The position numbers and the translations under genes were made by a program. Of a stretch of DNA of 64,000 bases, positions 10,271-18,701 are shown one piece after another; the stretch's first letter is position 1, and the number at the start of each line of letters is the position of its first letter. The stretch comes from Sulfuricurvum sp. (GTDB taxonomy: Bacteria > Campylobacterota > Campylobacteria > Campylobacterales > Sulfurimonadaceae), in NCBI GenBank assembly GCA_024637295.1, contig JAGXFL010000009.1, forward strand, positions 112,105 to 176,104, given 5' to 3'. Under the pieces are notes generated by a model, which had not been told where the DNA came from, did not search any database, and saw only the letters and a program-made list of their open reading frames with translations.

Positions 10271-11799
10271 ACCGCTATTTCTTAGTCATTGATGCAGGCA
10301 CAGGAAGTATTCGTGCGATTATATTTGATACCCTTGGAAATCAAATTTCCATTGCACAATATGAATGGAACCATCTAGCTGAAAAGGACGTTGCAGGGTC
10401 AATGGGTTTTGATTTTCATACAGGATGGGAACTGGCCAAAAAATGCATACGTGAATCCATCGAAAAATCGAAAATCAATCTACAAGAGATCATTGCAGTA
10501 TCTGCATCGAGCATGCGTGAGGGGATTTTGGTTTATGATAAGGATAAAAACGAGTTATGGGGCGTGGCAAATGTCGATTCGCGTGCAGGTGCGGAAGTAA
10601 CGCAGTTGAAGCATGAGAATACAACCATGGAACGCGACTTTTATCGATCAAGCGGTCAAACGTTTGCTCTCTCTGCCGCGCCAAGACTTTTATGGCTCAA
10701 AAACAATCGACCCTCTTTGTACGAAAAAGCTGCTTCTTTTACGATGATCAGCGACTGGATACTGTTTAAACTCAGTGGTGAACTGGCGTGCGAACCTTCC
10801 AATGCCGGTACGGCAGGGGCGTTTAATCTCTCTACGAGAAATTGGGAGAAAGAGCAGTTCAGTAAATGTGGTTTAAAAGATTTGTTTGTCCCTATCTTGG
10901 AGAGCGGCGATGTACTAGGGCGTGTATCATCGAAAGCTGCCAACGAAACGGGACTAAGCACCCATACACTTGTGGTGATGGGCGGCGGTGATGTTCAAAT
11001 CGGTACGGCAGGTCTGGGTGCTTCTTCTTTGGGGGATGCAGTAGTGCTAGGCGGGAGCTTTTGGCAGCAAGTGGTGAATGTCCCTGCGAATGCAAAACTC
11101 TCCGATGCAATGCTTCTGCGTGTCAATCCCCATGTGGTACGAGGTATGTCTCAGGCTGAGGGGATAACCTTTTTTACGGGTCTTGTGATGCGGTGGTTTC
11201 GAGATACCCTTGGAAGCGGGCGAAGCTACGGCGAACTTGAAGCGATGGCCTCTAAAATTCCGGTGGGATCGTATGGGATACTTCCTATTTTTAGCGATAG
11301 TATGAAGTATGGAGAGTGGATACACGCGAGTCCCTCCTTTGTAGGGCTTGGGATCGACAGCAGTAAATACAATGTCGGCTCCATGTTTCGGGCATTAGAA
11401 GAAAATGCGTGTATTGTAAGTGCCATCAATCTCGAAAATATCAAGGCTTTTAGCGGTGTGTCACCAACGTCTTTGATTTTCGCCAGCGGTGCATCCCAAG
11501 GGCCCCTTTGGTCACAAATATTGGCAGATGTCACAGGATTGGAAGTGAAGGTTCCGGTGGTTAAAGAAGCAACAGCATTGGGCGTGGCGATGGCAGCAGG
11601 TATCGGGGCAGGTGTTTATAGTAGTTTTGAAGAAGCGGGAAAGAACATTGTCAAAATGGAGCGTTCCTATCAGCCAAATTCAGCCAATTTTCAACCGTAT
11701 CAAGAGATTAAAGAAAAATGGGCTAAAGTGTATAGCAAGCAGATGGAGTTGGTTCGTGAGGGTACGCTGGAACCTATGTGGAAGGCACCCGGGATTTAA
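10267..11799 (+). CDS. lsrK: FGGY-family kinase, autoinducer-2 kinase LsrK-like
   Basis: DAGTGSIRAIIFDTLGNQISIAQYEWNHLAEKDVAGSMGFD, SASSMREGILVYD, VVMGGGDVQIG, VVLGGSFWQQVVN, NPHVVRGMSQAEGITFFTGLVMRWFRD, LWSQILADVTGLEVKVPVVKEATALG; ends LEPMWKAPGI; agrees closely with E. coli LsrK as recalled. Confidence 0.85.
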   Translation: MNRYFLVIDAGTGSIRAIIFDTLGNQISIAQYEWNHLAEKDVAGSMGFDFHTGWELAKKCIRESIEKSKINLQEIIAVSASSMREGILVYDKDKNELWGVANVDSRAGAEVTQLKHENTTMERDFYRSSGQTFALSAAPRLLWLKNNRPSLYEKAASFTMISDWILFKLSGELACEPSNAGTAGAFNLSTRNWEKEQFSKCGLKDLFVPILESGDVLGRVSSKAANETGLSTHTLVVMGGGDVQIGTAGLGASSLGDAVVLGGSFWQQVVNVPANAKLSDAMLLRVNPHVVRGMSQAEGITFFTGLVMRWFRDTLGSGRSYGELEAMASKIPVGSYGILPIFSDSMKYGEWIHASPSFVGLGIDSSKYNVGSMFRALEENACIVSAINLENIKAFSGVSPTSLIFASGASQGPLWSQILADVTGLEVKVPVVKEATALGVAMAAGIGAGVYSSFEEAGKNIVKMERSYQPNSANFQPYQEIKEKWAKVYSKQMELVREGTLEPMWKAPGI

Positions 11800-12101
11800 A
11801 ATCCGTAGGCTGCTTCGTCTAAAATATCGAGGTCTTCGGTATATTTGTCCTCGACAAATGGCTCGTAGTGGGATTTATAGTAAGCGTAGTGTTCGGTATG
11901 CTTATGTCCCTCTAGTGCATCATTATTTGCCCATGATTCTACTGCAAAGAACTTTTTTGGATTGCTTTGCGATTGAAAGATATAGTAAAACAGACATCCT
12001 GGTTCTTTGATAGAGGGTGCGACCATATCTTCGAGGAGTTTTTTGACCGTTTGGATATGCTCATCTTTGGCGATGAACGTCACTTTTTTAGTAATTTTCA
12101 T
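11796..12101 (-). CDS. Putative quinol monooxygenase/LsrG-like ABM-domain protein
   Basis: 101 aa ABM-type pattern: EPGCLFYYIFQSQSNPKKFFAVESWANNDALEGHKHTEHYAYYK; HKxTxHY resembles LsrG as recalled; 3' end overlaps lsrK. Confidence 0.7.
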   Translation of the reverse strand: MKITKKVTFIAKDEHIQTVKKLLEDMVAPSIKEPGCLFYYIFQSQSNPKKFFAVESWANNDALEGHKHTEHYAYYKSHYEPFVEDKYTEDLDILDEAAYGF

Positions 12102-12109
12102 ATTTTTCC

Positions 12110-13282
12110 TTATTTTTTGAGTTTAGCCTGTTCAAGTTCCCAATATTCCATTTCAAACATATCTGCAAGAGAGAGGGATATCCATGCTCCCAGCTGTTCA
12201 CCGCAGATAATAGCGGTGATAGTATGATTGACGATATCCGCGATGATACGGGATTCTTTTTCATCTTTTCCCAATGCAACAGCGCCTACCCCTTTGATAA
12301 TCGCGTATCGAGGAGCGAGATCTAGACAGATGTGAGATACATTGCTGTATTTATCAAAATAGGTCTGATACTCTTGGGTAAACGTCTCGATACCTTTGGT
12401 AATATCATCTTCGATAATCGCAGGAAAAGGTTTGATACGGATGACATGTTCAGGGGTAAGTCCCCCTTGTTTCACTAGACGTTTAAGATGGGGAAACAAG
12501 GAGAGAAGTTTCGCGCGCGGCGAATCGATTACTATAGGAAAAATAGGAGTACCGCGAACTGCGGATACGGCATCGGCAATCTCTTGGATTTGTTTTGGAT
12601 CACTTTCGCCTGGACAATCACGGCAGGGGAGGGTGACATTTTGCTCAAGATACTCTTCTGCCTTCGTGACAATAGCAATCATCTTTTCATAGGCACATTT
12701 GGCATCATCATCAAAGGTAAAGACACCGTGATTGAGCAGTATTATCCCATCGAGGGTCTTCCAATCAATATTTTTTGTTACGTCATAGATATGTTTGGCT
12801 AGGAGGAATCCCGGCATGACATAGTCGATAAGTAGCATATTTGGGCCATACAGCTCTTTGACGAGTGTTGCTCCGTTGGGAGTATTGGTGAGCGTGACTA
12901 CTGCATCAGTATGGGTATGATCAACAAAATCAAAAGGGATGATGGCATGCAGTATTGCTTCGATCGAAGGGTTTGGAAAACTTTGATCGCTCATCGCCTC
13001 ACGCTGTTCTTTGACCATCTGAGTATCACTTAGGCTCTCACGTTTTGCCATAGCAATGAGTGTCTGTAGATCAACAGGTGAGAAACCTTCTTTTTCGATG
13101 GTATCCAGATTCCAGCCACTTCCTTTGACGTATAAAATACCATCTATCTTGACAGAGGTATTCCCTCCGCCGTGTAACACTAAATCTTTACTTTGTCCCA
13201 GTAGCTGCGAGGTATAGACACGCATATCCAAGGGATCGTTGGCATACTGTTGCGCTATCGTATCATCAAAGAGGCTTTTCAT
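12110..13282 (-). CDS. Class II aldolase/adducin-family protein (RhaD-like aldolase domain without SDR domain)
   Basis: LVLHGGGNTSVKIDGILYVKGSGWNLDTIEKEGFSPVDL, DHTHTDAVVTLTN, LLNHGVFTFDDDAKCAYEKMI; ends at the inter-domain-like MEYWELEQAKLKK. Confidence 0.82.
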   Translation of the reverse strand: MKSLFDDTIAQQYANDPLDMRVYTSQLLGQSKDLVLHGGGNTSVKIDGILYVKGSGWNLDTIEKEGFSPVDLQTLIAMAKRESLSDTQMVKEQREAMSDQSFPNPSIEAILHAIIPFDFVDHTHTDAVVTLTNTPNGATLVKELYGPNMLLIDYVMPGFLLAKHIYDVTKNIDWKTLDGIILLNHGVFTFDDDAKCAYEKMIAIVTKAEEYLEQNVTLPCRDCPGESDPKQIQEIADAVSAVRGTPIFPIVIDSPRAKLLSLFPHLKRLVKQGGLTPEHVIRIKPFPAIIEDDITKGIETFTQEYQTYFDKYSNVSHICLDLAPRYAIIKGVGAVALGKDEKESRIIADIVNHTITAIICGEQLGAWISLSLADMFEMEYWELEQAKLKK

Positions 13283-13378
13283 TATTTGAGTTCCTAGTAT
13301 TAGTGGTCAAATTATAGCGATGCAATGGTGAAATGTGTTACTATTACTCAAAATAAAGTCAAATATTTAAGGATTACC

Positions 13379-13885
13379 ATGCCATTACTCGACAGTTTTA
13401 CCGTAGATCACACTATTATGCCAGCACCTGCCGTTCGTCGTGCGAAGGGGATGAAAACACCAAGCGGAGATGATATCACTGTATTTGATCTCCGTTTTTG
13501 CCGTCCAAATGAGGCGATCTTATCACAAGAAGGGATTCATACTCTGGAACATTTGTTTGCCGGATTTATGCGAGATCATCTTAACTCGGGAAAAACAGAG
13601 ATCATCGATCTCTCTCCGATGGGATGTCGTACCGGTTTTTACATGAGTGTTATCGGAAACCCGAGTGAAGAATCAGTTGCCGAAGCCTGGGAAGCATCAA
13701 TGCATGATGTAATCGCGGTTGAGTCTCAAAACGACATCCCTGAGCTCAATCTCTATCAGTGCGGTACCTGCGCGATGCACTCACTAGCTGATGCAAAAGC
13801 GATTGCTGTAGAAGTGCTTCGTAAAGACATCGATATCATGGATAATGAAGCGTTGAAGCTTGATCTATCGAAGGTTGATCAGTAA
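13379..13885 (+). CDS. luxS: S-ribosylhomocysteine lyase
   Basis: [68 protein letters not shown] (Zn ligands HxxEH and C). In-frame ATG at 13379 preferred to 13325. Confidence 0.96.
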   Translation: MPLLDSFTVDHTIMPAPAVRRAKGMKTPSGDDITVFDLRFCRPNEAILSQEGIHTLEHLFAGFMRDHLNSGKTEIIDLSPMGCRTGFYMSVIGNPSEESVAEAWEASMHDVIAVESQNDIPELNLYQCGTCAMHSLADAKAIAVEVLRKDIDIMDNEALKLDLSKVDQ

Positions 13886-14187
13886 TGTTACTTCTGTTGC
13901 CGATGAATGGAGACGATACTCAAGAATCAGAACTTGTCTCTATTAATGAACTGGCATTTTGGGCAACGGTTGAAGTCGAGGAGGGGCGTGTTATAGAGAT
14001 AAACTTCTACAAAGAGCGCTCCCAAATCGAAGGATTGATAGACGCGGTTATCGTTATCAATAATTATGAACCCGTCATGGAGTTTATCGATGAACAGATG
14101 ATGGTTCTCGTAGCACATAGCCAACGGACGATTGATGACGTGGTTGAAGCGTATCTTTTCAGAGAGTTGCACGATTTGGCACTATGA
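13885..14187 (+). CDS. Hypothetical protein (100 aa), luxS-linked
   Basis: Start overlaps luxS stop, end overlaps next gene start; acidic protein without recognised motif. Confidence 0.65.
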   Translation: MLLLLPMNGDDTQESELVSINELAFWATVEVEEGRVIEINFYKERSQIEGLIDAVIVINNYEPVMEFIDEQMMVLVAHSQRTIDDVVEAYLFRELHDLAL

Positions 14188-14663
14188 TCACCCAGCTTCT
14201 CCATCCTACACCCCATACGAAGATTATGGTTGCAACCTCTCATTTAGATGGGATGATAGAGGAGTTATCCTCTTTTTTATCCCCCTATGAGGGTCTTATC
14301 GATGTTTCCCTTTTTCCCGGTGAGCATCTAGAACTTTCACATCCTTGCCTTCATAAAATACACGCTATCAAAGACTACAAATCACCAGCATTTGGAATTC
14401 CGCGCGATTATGCGGCAGTGATTGTACAAGACGTACTGCATCTGCATGAATCTCCTCTGAAATTTTTACAGCAAATATACCGTACAATGCTCAATGCGAC
14501 AGAGATTATCATCATTCAAAAAAATGGGGTGATGAGCATCGTAGAAGTAGAAGAGTTACTCGATAAATCAGAGTTCCGCGCTGCGAACGCCATTATGGAT
14601 CTCATCGAGGGATATGAAGTGATTGTGGCTAAGAAGATGCACATGTGGGGTAATGGGTTATAG
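14184..14663 (+). CDS. Hypothetical protein, possibly degenerate class I SAM methyltransferase-like
   Basis: Translationally coupled to the preceding ORF; DYAAVIVQDVLHLHESPLKFLQQIYRTMLNATEIIIIQKNG resembles a post-Rossmann methyltransferase segment. Confidence 0.55.
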   Translation: MITQLLHPTPHTKIMVATSHLDGMIEELSSFLSPYEGLIDVSLFPGEHLELSHPCLHKIHAIKDYKSPAFGIPRDYAAVIVQDVLHLHESPLKFLQQIYRTMLNATEIIIIQKNGVMSIVEVEELLDKSEFRAANAIMDLIEGYEVIVAKKMHMWGNGL

Positions 14664-14685
14664 CTATCTTTATTGTATCAAGAAT

Positions 14686-15531
14686 TTAGATGTAATATAT
14701 ATTCCAATACTCATCAAATTTATATACATCCTGATTTTTGTCAGTATAAAATTTTAATTCTGATACTTCATTTTTAAAGTCTGTTAACTCATCTTTAGTA
14801 AAACCAATGTGTTCAAGATAATATCCAACGCATTGAAAGTACGGATAGATTAGATCAAATTTTTCAACAATATCAAATACTTCATCTATGTCTAATTTTT
14901 TTTTCAATGGGATAAATGTATCAATAATCTCTAAAGAGTTTCTAAAATATTGGACATTGATTATCATCTCTACAAAAGCTCTATTTATTGAAGATAGAGG
15001 ATGTTTTTTCTCGATCACGGCGTAATTTTTTGTATATTTTGGGTTTAAAAAGACAATATTTTTATCTTCATATTTACCTACTGAGTGCGTTCTTCTATAA
15101 GGTTTTACAAAAGCTTTGTCTATAGCTTCTTGAGTGAGTTCACTATCGTCATATCTTATTTTTTCGCTGAGTTCACTGGAAACAAATATAAAATTATTTC
15201 GGTAGTTGCTATAGCCTTGAAGATTTAATGAGGTGCTCATAGAAAAGAAACTATTTTTTTTAAATGAACGTACAAGTTCGTATACATCTATCTCTTTTTC
15301 AAAAGTGTATCTTGTTAAATATTTAGAATCCATGGATATTGTAAATTCTTTTAGCCCCATCTCTATTAATCGTTTATAGAATGAATCAAAAGAGTATGAA
15401 AGGGGAATGAGCTTTTTATCTTCTTTAATGGTTTTAAATAATGTCCTAAGCTCCATAGAGCTGTAAAAATGGAGCCTTTTAGCGATAGCCTCTATTTGAG
15501 CACTATTTTTAGTGAACTTATCTATTCTCAA
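14686..15531 (-). CDS. AbiEi-like DNA-binding protein (candidate antitoxin/regulator)
   Basis: 281 aa; FFSMSTSLNLQGYSNYRNNFIFVS, SSINRAFVEMIINVQYF and IYPYFQCVGYYLEHIGF resemble AbiEi-family segments; divergent from hipA-like gene. Confidence 0.55.
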   Translation of the reverse strand: MRIDKFTKNSAQIEAIAKRLHFYSSMELRTLFKTIKEDKKLIPLSYSFDSFYKRLIEMGLKEFTISMDSKYLTRYTFEKEIDVYELVRSFKKNSFFSMSTSLNLQGYSNYRNNFIFVSSELSEKIRYDDSELTQEAIDKAFVKPYRRTHSVGKYEDKNIVFLNPKYTKNYAVIEKKHPLSSINRAFVEMIINVQYFRNSLEIIDTFIPLKKKLDIDEVFDIVEKFDLIYPYFQCVGYYLEHIGFTKDELTDFKNEVSELKFYTDKNQDVYKFDEYWNIYYI

Positions 15532-15543
15532 TTTTATATCCTT

Positions 15544-15571
15544 TATACTTAAGTATATATACTTAAGTATA
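15544..15571. promoter_or_regulatory. Two abutting perfect 14-bp palindromes (TATACTTAAGTATA x2), candidate operator
   Basis: TATACTTAAGTATA|TATACTTAAGTATA, 12 nt from the minus-strand start codon; contains TTAAGTATATATACTTAA (15549-15566). Confidence 0.75.
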
Positions 15572-15641
15572 TAGTATTAAATTGTTTTTGTCAAGCTTAT
15601 TTCGGATGAAGCCCTCTTGACTTTTTGTATTTAATTCAATA

Positions 15642-15665
15642 TAATTAAGTATATATACTTAATTA
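15642..15665. promoter_or_regulatory. Perfect 24-bp palindrome, candidate operator of hipA-like gene
   Basis: TAATTAAGTATATATACTTAATTA; shares the 18-bp core TTAAGTATATATACTTAA with 15549-15566; 17 nt from start of 15683 gene. Confidence 0.75.
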
Positions 15666-15682
15666 ATATTTAGGATGCTGTA

Positions 15683-17041
15683 ATGAAAATAATTGTAATT
15701 AAAAATAGTATTCTTATCGGAACTTTATCTGAGGACAAAAAAGGCAATATTACCTTTGATTACGCAGAGACTATAAATCCTAGTCAATACCTCATAGGAC
15801 TAAAAGATAAAACAAACAAAAGCCAAACACTTTTTCCAGTATTTGAAAATTTATTGCCTGAGAATGAACAACTTAATAATATACGATATAGGCATAATAT
15901 AAAACGAACGATAGATTTGTTGTTATATCTTGACAATATTCATGGGAGCCTTGAATTTTATAGTGAAAATGATTTTAAAAATATCCAGTATAAAACAACT
16001 GAAATATTTGTTTACACGGAGGTAAAATCGGACATACTTCAAAGTGATTATATTTTTCCCAATATACTAAATGATTATCAATTGAATATCCCAGATGAGA
16101 AACTTTATCCTGCAGGAATGAGTGGTAGTAAATTAATAGGACTGAGTGGATTCCAATATAAATTCAGTATCCATAAAAATGATACCTTAAAAGAGATTAC
16201 TTTTGATGGTGAGGAAGATAGTGAATACATAATGAAGCCCTATAACATACATTATTCAAAACACACCCCAACAATAAAAGAAAACGCTTATATTCCTTAT
16301 CTTTTAATCAATGAGCATATCTTTATGACGCTAGCAAGGGATTTTGGGTTTGATGTCCCCTATAATGCGATTATAAAACATAAGGACGACTACCACTACA
16401 TTATTAAACGATATGATAGATTCAATGGATTAAAGATTGATCATCATGAAATACTGACGCTAATAGGTAAACCATCATCCGAAAAATATGAGGTTTCATT
16501 GAAAAATATCGTAAGTGCTGTCTCGGAATACTTGAATGATGAGGAAATGCTACAGCTTTATAGATTTATAATTTTTTCAATCGTAATCTCACATGGGGAT
16601 TTACATGCTAAAAATATTTCATTGATCTATCAAAGTAACTCTATAGATGAAAAAAGTATGACCTTAGCCCCTCAATATGATATATCAACCATTGGAATAT
16701 ATAAAGATACCGACGATAATGATATCGGTATGGTGGTAGAGAATAAAAAGAAAAATATTGGTATAAATAATTTGTTATGGCTATCAGAGAATATGGGTAT
16801 CAGTAGTGATAGGGCATTGAATGAAATTGAAAAGATTTCTTCAAAATTTATAAGCGAATTTAAAAATTATATCGCACTTCTGCCTCAAGGAATCAGAGTT
16901 TTACCCATCTATAAAGATAGATATAAACATTTTGATACGCTTGAAATCGTATTTACTAAATTCTATGATAAAAGATGTGGATACATCAAAAAATATTTAC
17001 TTAAAAATGTAGTAACAGTTGATGATAATTTATGGGAGTAA
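15683..17041 (+). CDS. hipA: HipA-family Ser/Thr kinase (candidate toxin)
   Basis: HipA N1-like start, LYPAGMSGSKLIGLSGFQYKFSI, YIIKRYDRFNG, catalytic SHGDLHAKNISLI, APQYDIST. Confidence 0.85.
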   Translation: MKIIVIKNSILIGTLSEDKKGNITFDYAETINPSQYLIGLKDKTNKSQTLFPVFENLLPENEQLNNIRYRHNIKRTIDLLLYLDNIHGSLEFYSENDFKNIQYKTTEIFVYTEVKSDILQSDYIFPNILNDYQLNIPDEKLYPAGMSGSKLIGLSGFQYKFSIHKNDTLKEITFDGEEDSEYIMKPYNIHYSKHTPTIKENAYIPYLLINEHIFMTLARDFGFDVPYNAIIKHKDDYHYIIKRYDRFNGLKIDHHEILTLIGKPSSEKYEVSLKNIVSAVSEYLNDEEMLQLYRFIIFSIVISHGDLHAKNISLIYQSNSIDEKSMTLAPQYDISTIGIYKDTDDNDIGMVVENKKKNIGINNLLWLSENMGISSDRALNEIEKISSKFISEFKNYIALLPQGIRVLPIYKDRYKHFDTLEIVFTKFYDKRCGYIKKYLLKNVVTVDDNLWE

Positions 17042-17044
17042 AAT

Positions 17045-17788
17045 ATGAAACAGTGGGTTAAAAGCGAAGATGGTAGCTATACCGCCTATTCTCCTGAGTA
17101 CGACGAGCACTATCACTCAACCAAAGACGGTGCGTTGCAAGAGTCACTGAAAAAACACATTGAACCTGCATTTGGGATTCATAAAGATAAAGATCACCTC
17201 AAAATCATCGATATTTGCTTTGGTTTAGGGTTTAATACGCTTCTTTCCCTCTATTATCGCGATACCTATTTCCCTGATACGATACTCGAAATTTACTCTC
17301 CCGAACTCGATGGCGAACTGGTCGCTTCACTTGTAAATTTCCCCTATCCAGAAATTTTTGAACCATACCTAAATATCATCACTGACATTGCGACACTTGG
17401 CGGATACGAGGATGAACGCACTCGGATCACAGTAGAGATCACCGATGCGCGTAAAGCGATGAGAACATTGGAAGGACAATGGAATGTGTGTTATCAGGAT
17501 GCTTTTAGCCCCTCGGTTAATCCGCTGTTGTGGACAAAAGAATATTTTGCGGATGTGGCGCGGTTGATGGGGGAAGAGGGGGTGGTCACGACCTACTCGA
17601 TCGCTTTGGCAATACGGATGGGATTGTATGAAAACGGATTTAATATTTATCTCAATGCGGGTGAGGGGTATCGTAGTGCGACGGTAGCATCGAGACGAGT
17701 GCTCACAGAGTTTGAGTGTATTGATGTAGAGCATAAGATGAAATGCAATCCTCACATGACATCATTGCGCGATGCTGCTCTTAGCTGA
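17045..17788 (+). CDS. mnmD: MnmD-like tRNA (5-methylaminomethyl-2-thiouridine) methyltransferase
   Basis: YSPEYDEHYHSTKDGALQESLKKHI, IIDICFGLGFNTL, VCYQDAFSPSVNPLLWTKEYFADVARL. Confidence 0.85.
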   Translation: MKQWVKSEDGSYTAYSPEYDEHYHSTKDGALQESLKKHIEPAFGIHKDKDHLKIIDICFGLGFNTLLSLYYRDTYFPDTILEIYSPELDGELVASLVNFPYPEIFEPYLNIITDIATLGGYEDERTRITVEITDARKAMRTLEGQWNVCYQDAFSPSVNPLLWTKEYFADVARLMGEEGVVTTYSIALAIRMGLYENGFNIYLNAGEGYRSATVASRRVLTEFECIDVEHKMKCNPHMTSLRDAALS

Positions 17789-17799
17789 TGAAGTGTGTT

Positions 17800-18204
17800 T
17801 CAGCACCCTTTGTGCATACAGATAAACTGTGCTGTGATCGTGTCCATACTCGCGATGTGCTGGGCCAGCCACGCAGGTATAGTGCTGAAAAAATAGGTAT
17901 TCAGGATCTCATTGTCCTTGCGTGTACGCCAGTCCATCACTGTTAGCTGCATCTCATTTAATACTCGATCATGTTCTGTTTTATGCATAATGTAGGCTGG
18001 AAAACCAACCTCTTGCATATGCCGCTGTTCATTTTGAAAATGTTCAATGGTATGTTGAAAAATACGATCCAGTTGATTTTCGATTCCCGTAATATCGTTA
18101 TCATGCAAGAGAGATTCAAGCCCGTTGATAAGAACTACCTCTTCATTATGAACGTCATTCATCTCCCCAAATGCAACTTTTGGTAGTTTAGTACTATCGA
18201 TCAT
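17800..18204 (-). CDS. Bacteriohemerythrin
   Basis: DVHNEEVVLINGL, FQHTIEHFQNEQRHMQEVGFPAYIMHKTEHDRVL, WLAQHIASMD: His/Glu spacing typical of hemerythrin. Confidence 0.85.
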   Translation of the reverse strand: MIDSTKLPKVAFGEMNDVHNEEVVLINGLESLLHDNDITGIENQLDRIFQHTIEHFQNEQRHMQEVGFPAYIMHKTEHDRVLNEMQLTVMDWRTRKDNEILNTYFFSTIPAWLAQHIASMDTITAQFICMHKGC

Positions 18205-18269
18205 GGCATCTCTTTTTTAGCGAAAGTATATAGGAGAGATCGCGTTTAAATCTTAACTGGTATCAAGAA

Positions 18270-18701
18270 TCAGTCAATCGTTTTAATAACGCTGCGAAAG
18301 AGAATATGCCACAGCACTATCAACGCGATTTGAAATCCTACATATGTGGCTATCTTGATATAGGCAAAAGAAGCCATACCAAGATTAATAAGTATGGGGG
18401 ATGTTTGGTCTATCAGAAATAGAGTGAAGAGCAGATGGATAAAACGTCCTTTGTGTATTTCATCAATAGTATCAACAAAGCCTAAAAAATGAAGAGTTCC
18501 CATCAGCGCGATAGTGATAAACAGTGTATGTGGAATCAGCGTTTCAAGCAAGCCATGAAATGATCTTTGAGCGTAATAGTCGTTGATGACATTAGGTGTC
18601 CATCCGACGGTAGTGGTAAATACGACAGTGCCAAGAAGTGATTGCAATATTACCAAAGCAATAAACAGCAGTGCGACGATCCGTAAGAATTGATGGTGCA
18701 T
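18270..18701 (-). CDS. Uncharacterised four-helix membrane protein with conserved-looking His residues
   Basis: Four hydrophobic segments; SFHGLLETLIPHTLFITIALMGTLHFLGF; abuts next minus-strand gene. Confidence 0.65.
   Translation of the reverse strand: MHHQFLRIVALLFIALVILQSLLGTVVFTTTVGWTPNVINDYYAQRSFHGLLETLIPHTLFITIALMGTLHFLGFVDTIDEIHKGRFIHLLFTLFLIDQTSPILINLGMASFAYIKIATYVGFQIALIVLWHILFRSVIKTID

Noticed and set aside
11612-12010. 132-aa ORF across the lsrK/ABM junction
   Set aside because: Out of frame with lsrK and antisense to the ABM gene; composition looks like shadow coding.
12396-12802. Two plus-strand ORFs opposite the class II aldolase
   Set aside because: Shadow ORFs opposite a well-supported minus-strand gene.
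10067-14663. Classical quorum-sensing lsr operon
   Set aside because: No LsrB/A/C/D, LsrR or LsrF genes; the locus is better treated as possible DPD metabolism than canonical AI-2 uptake.
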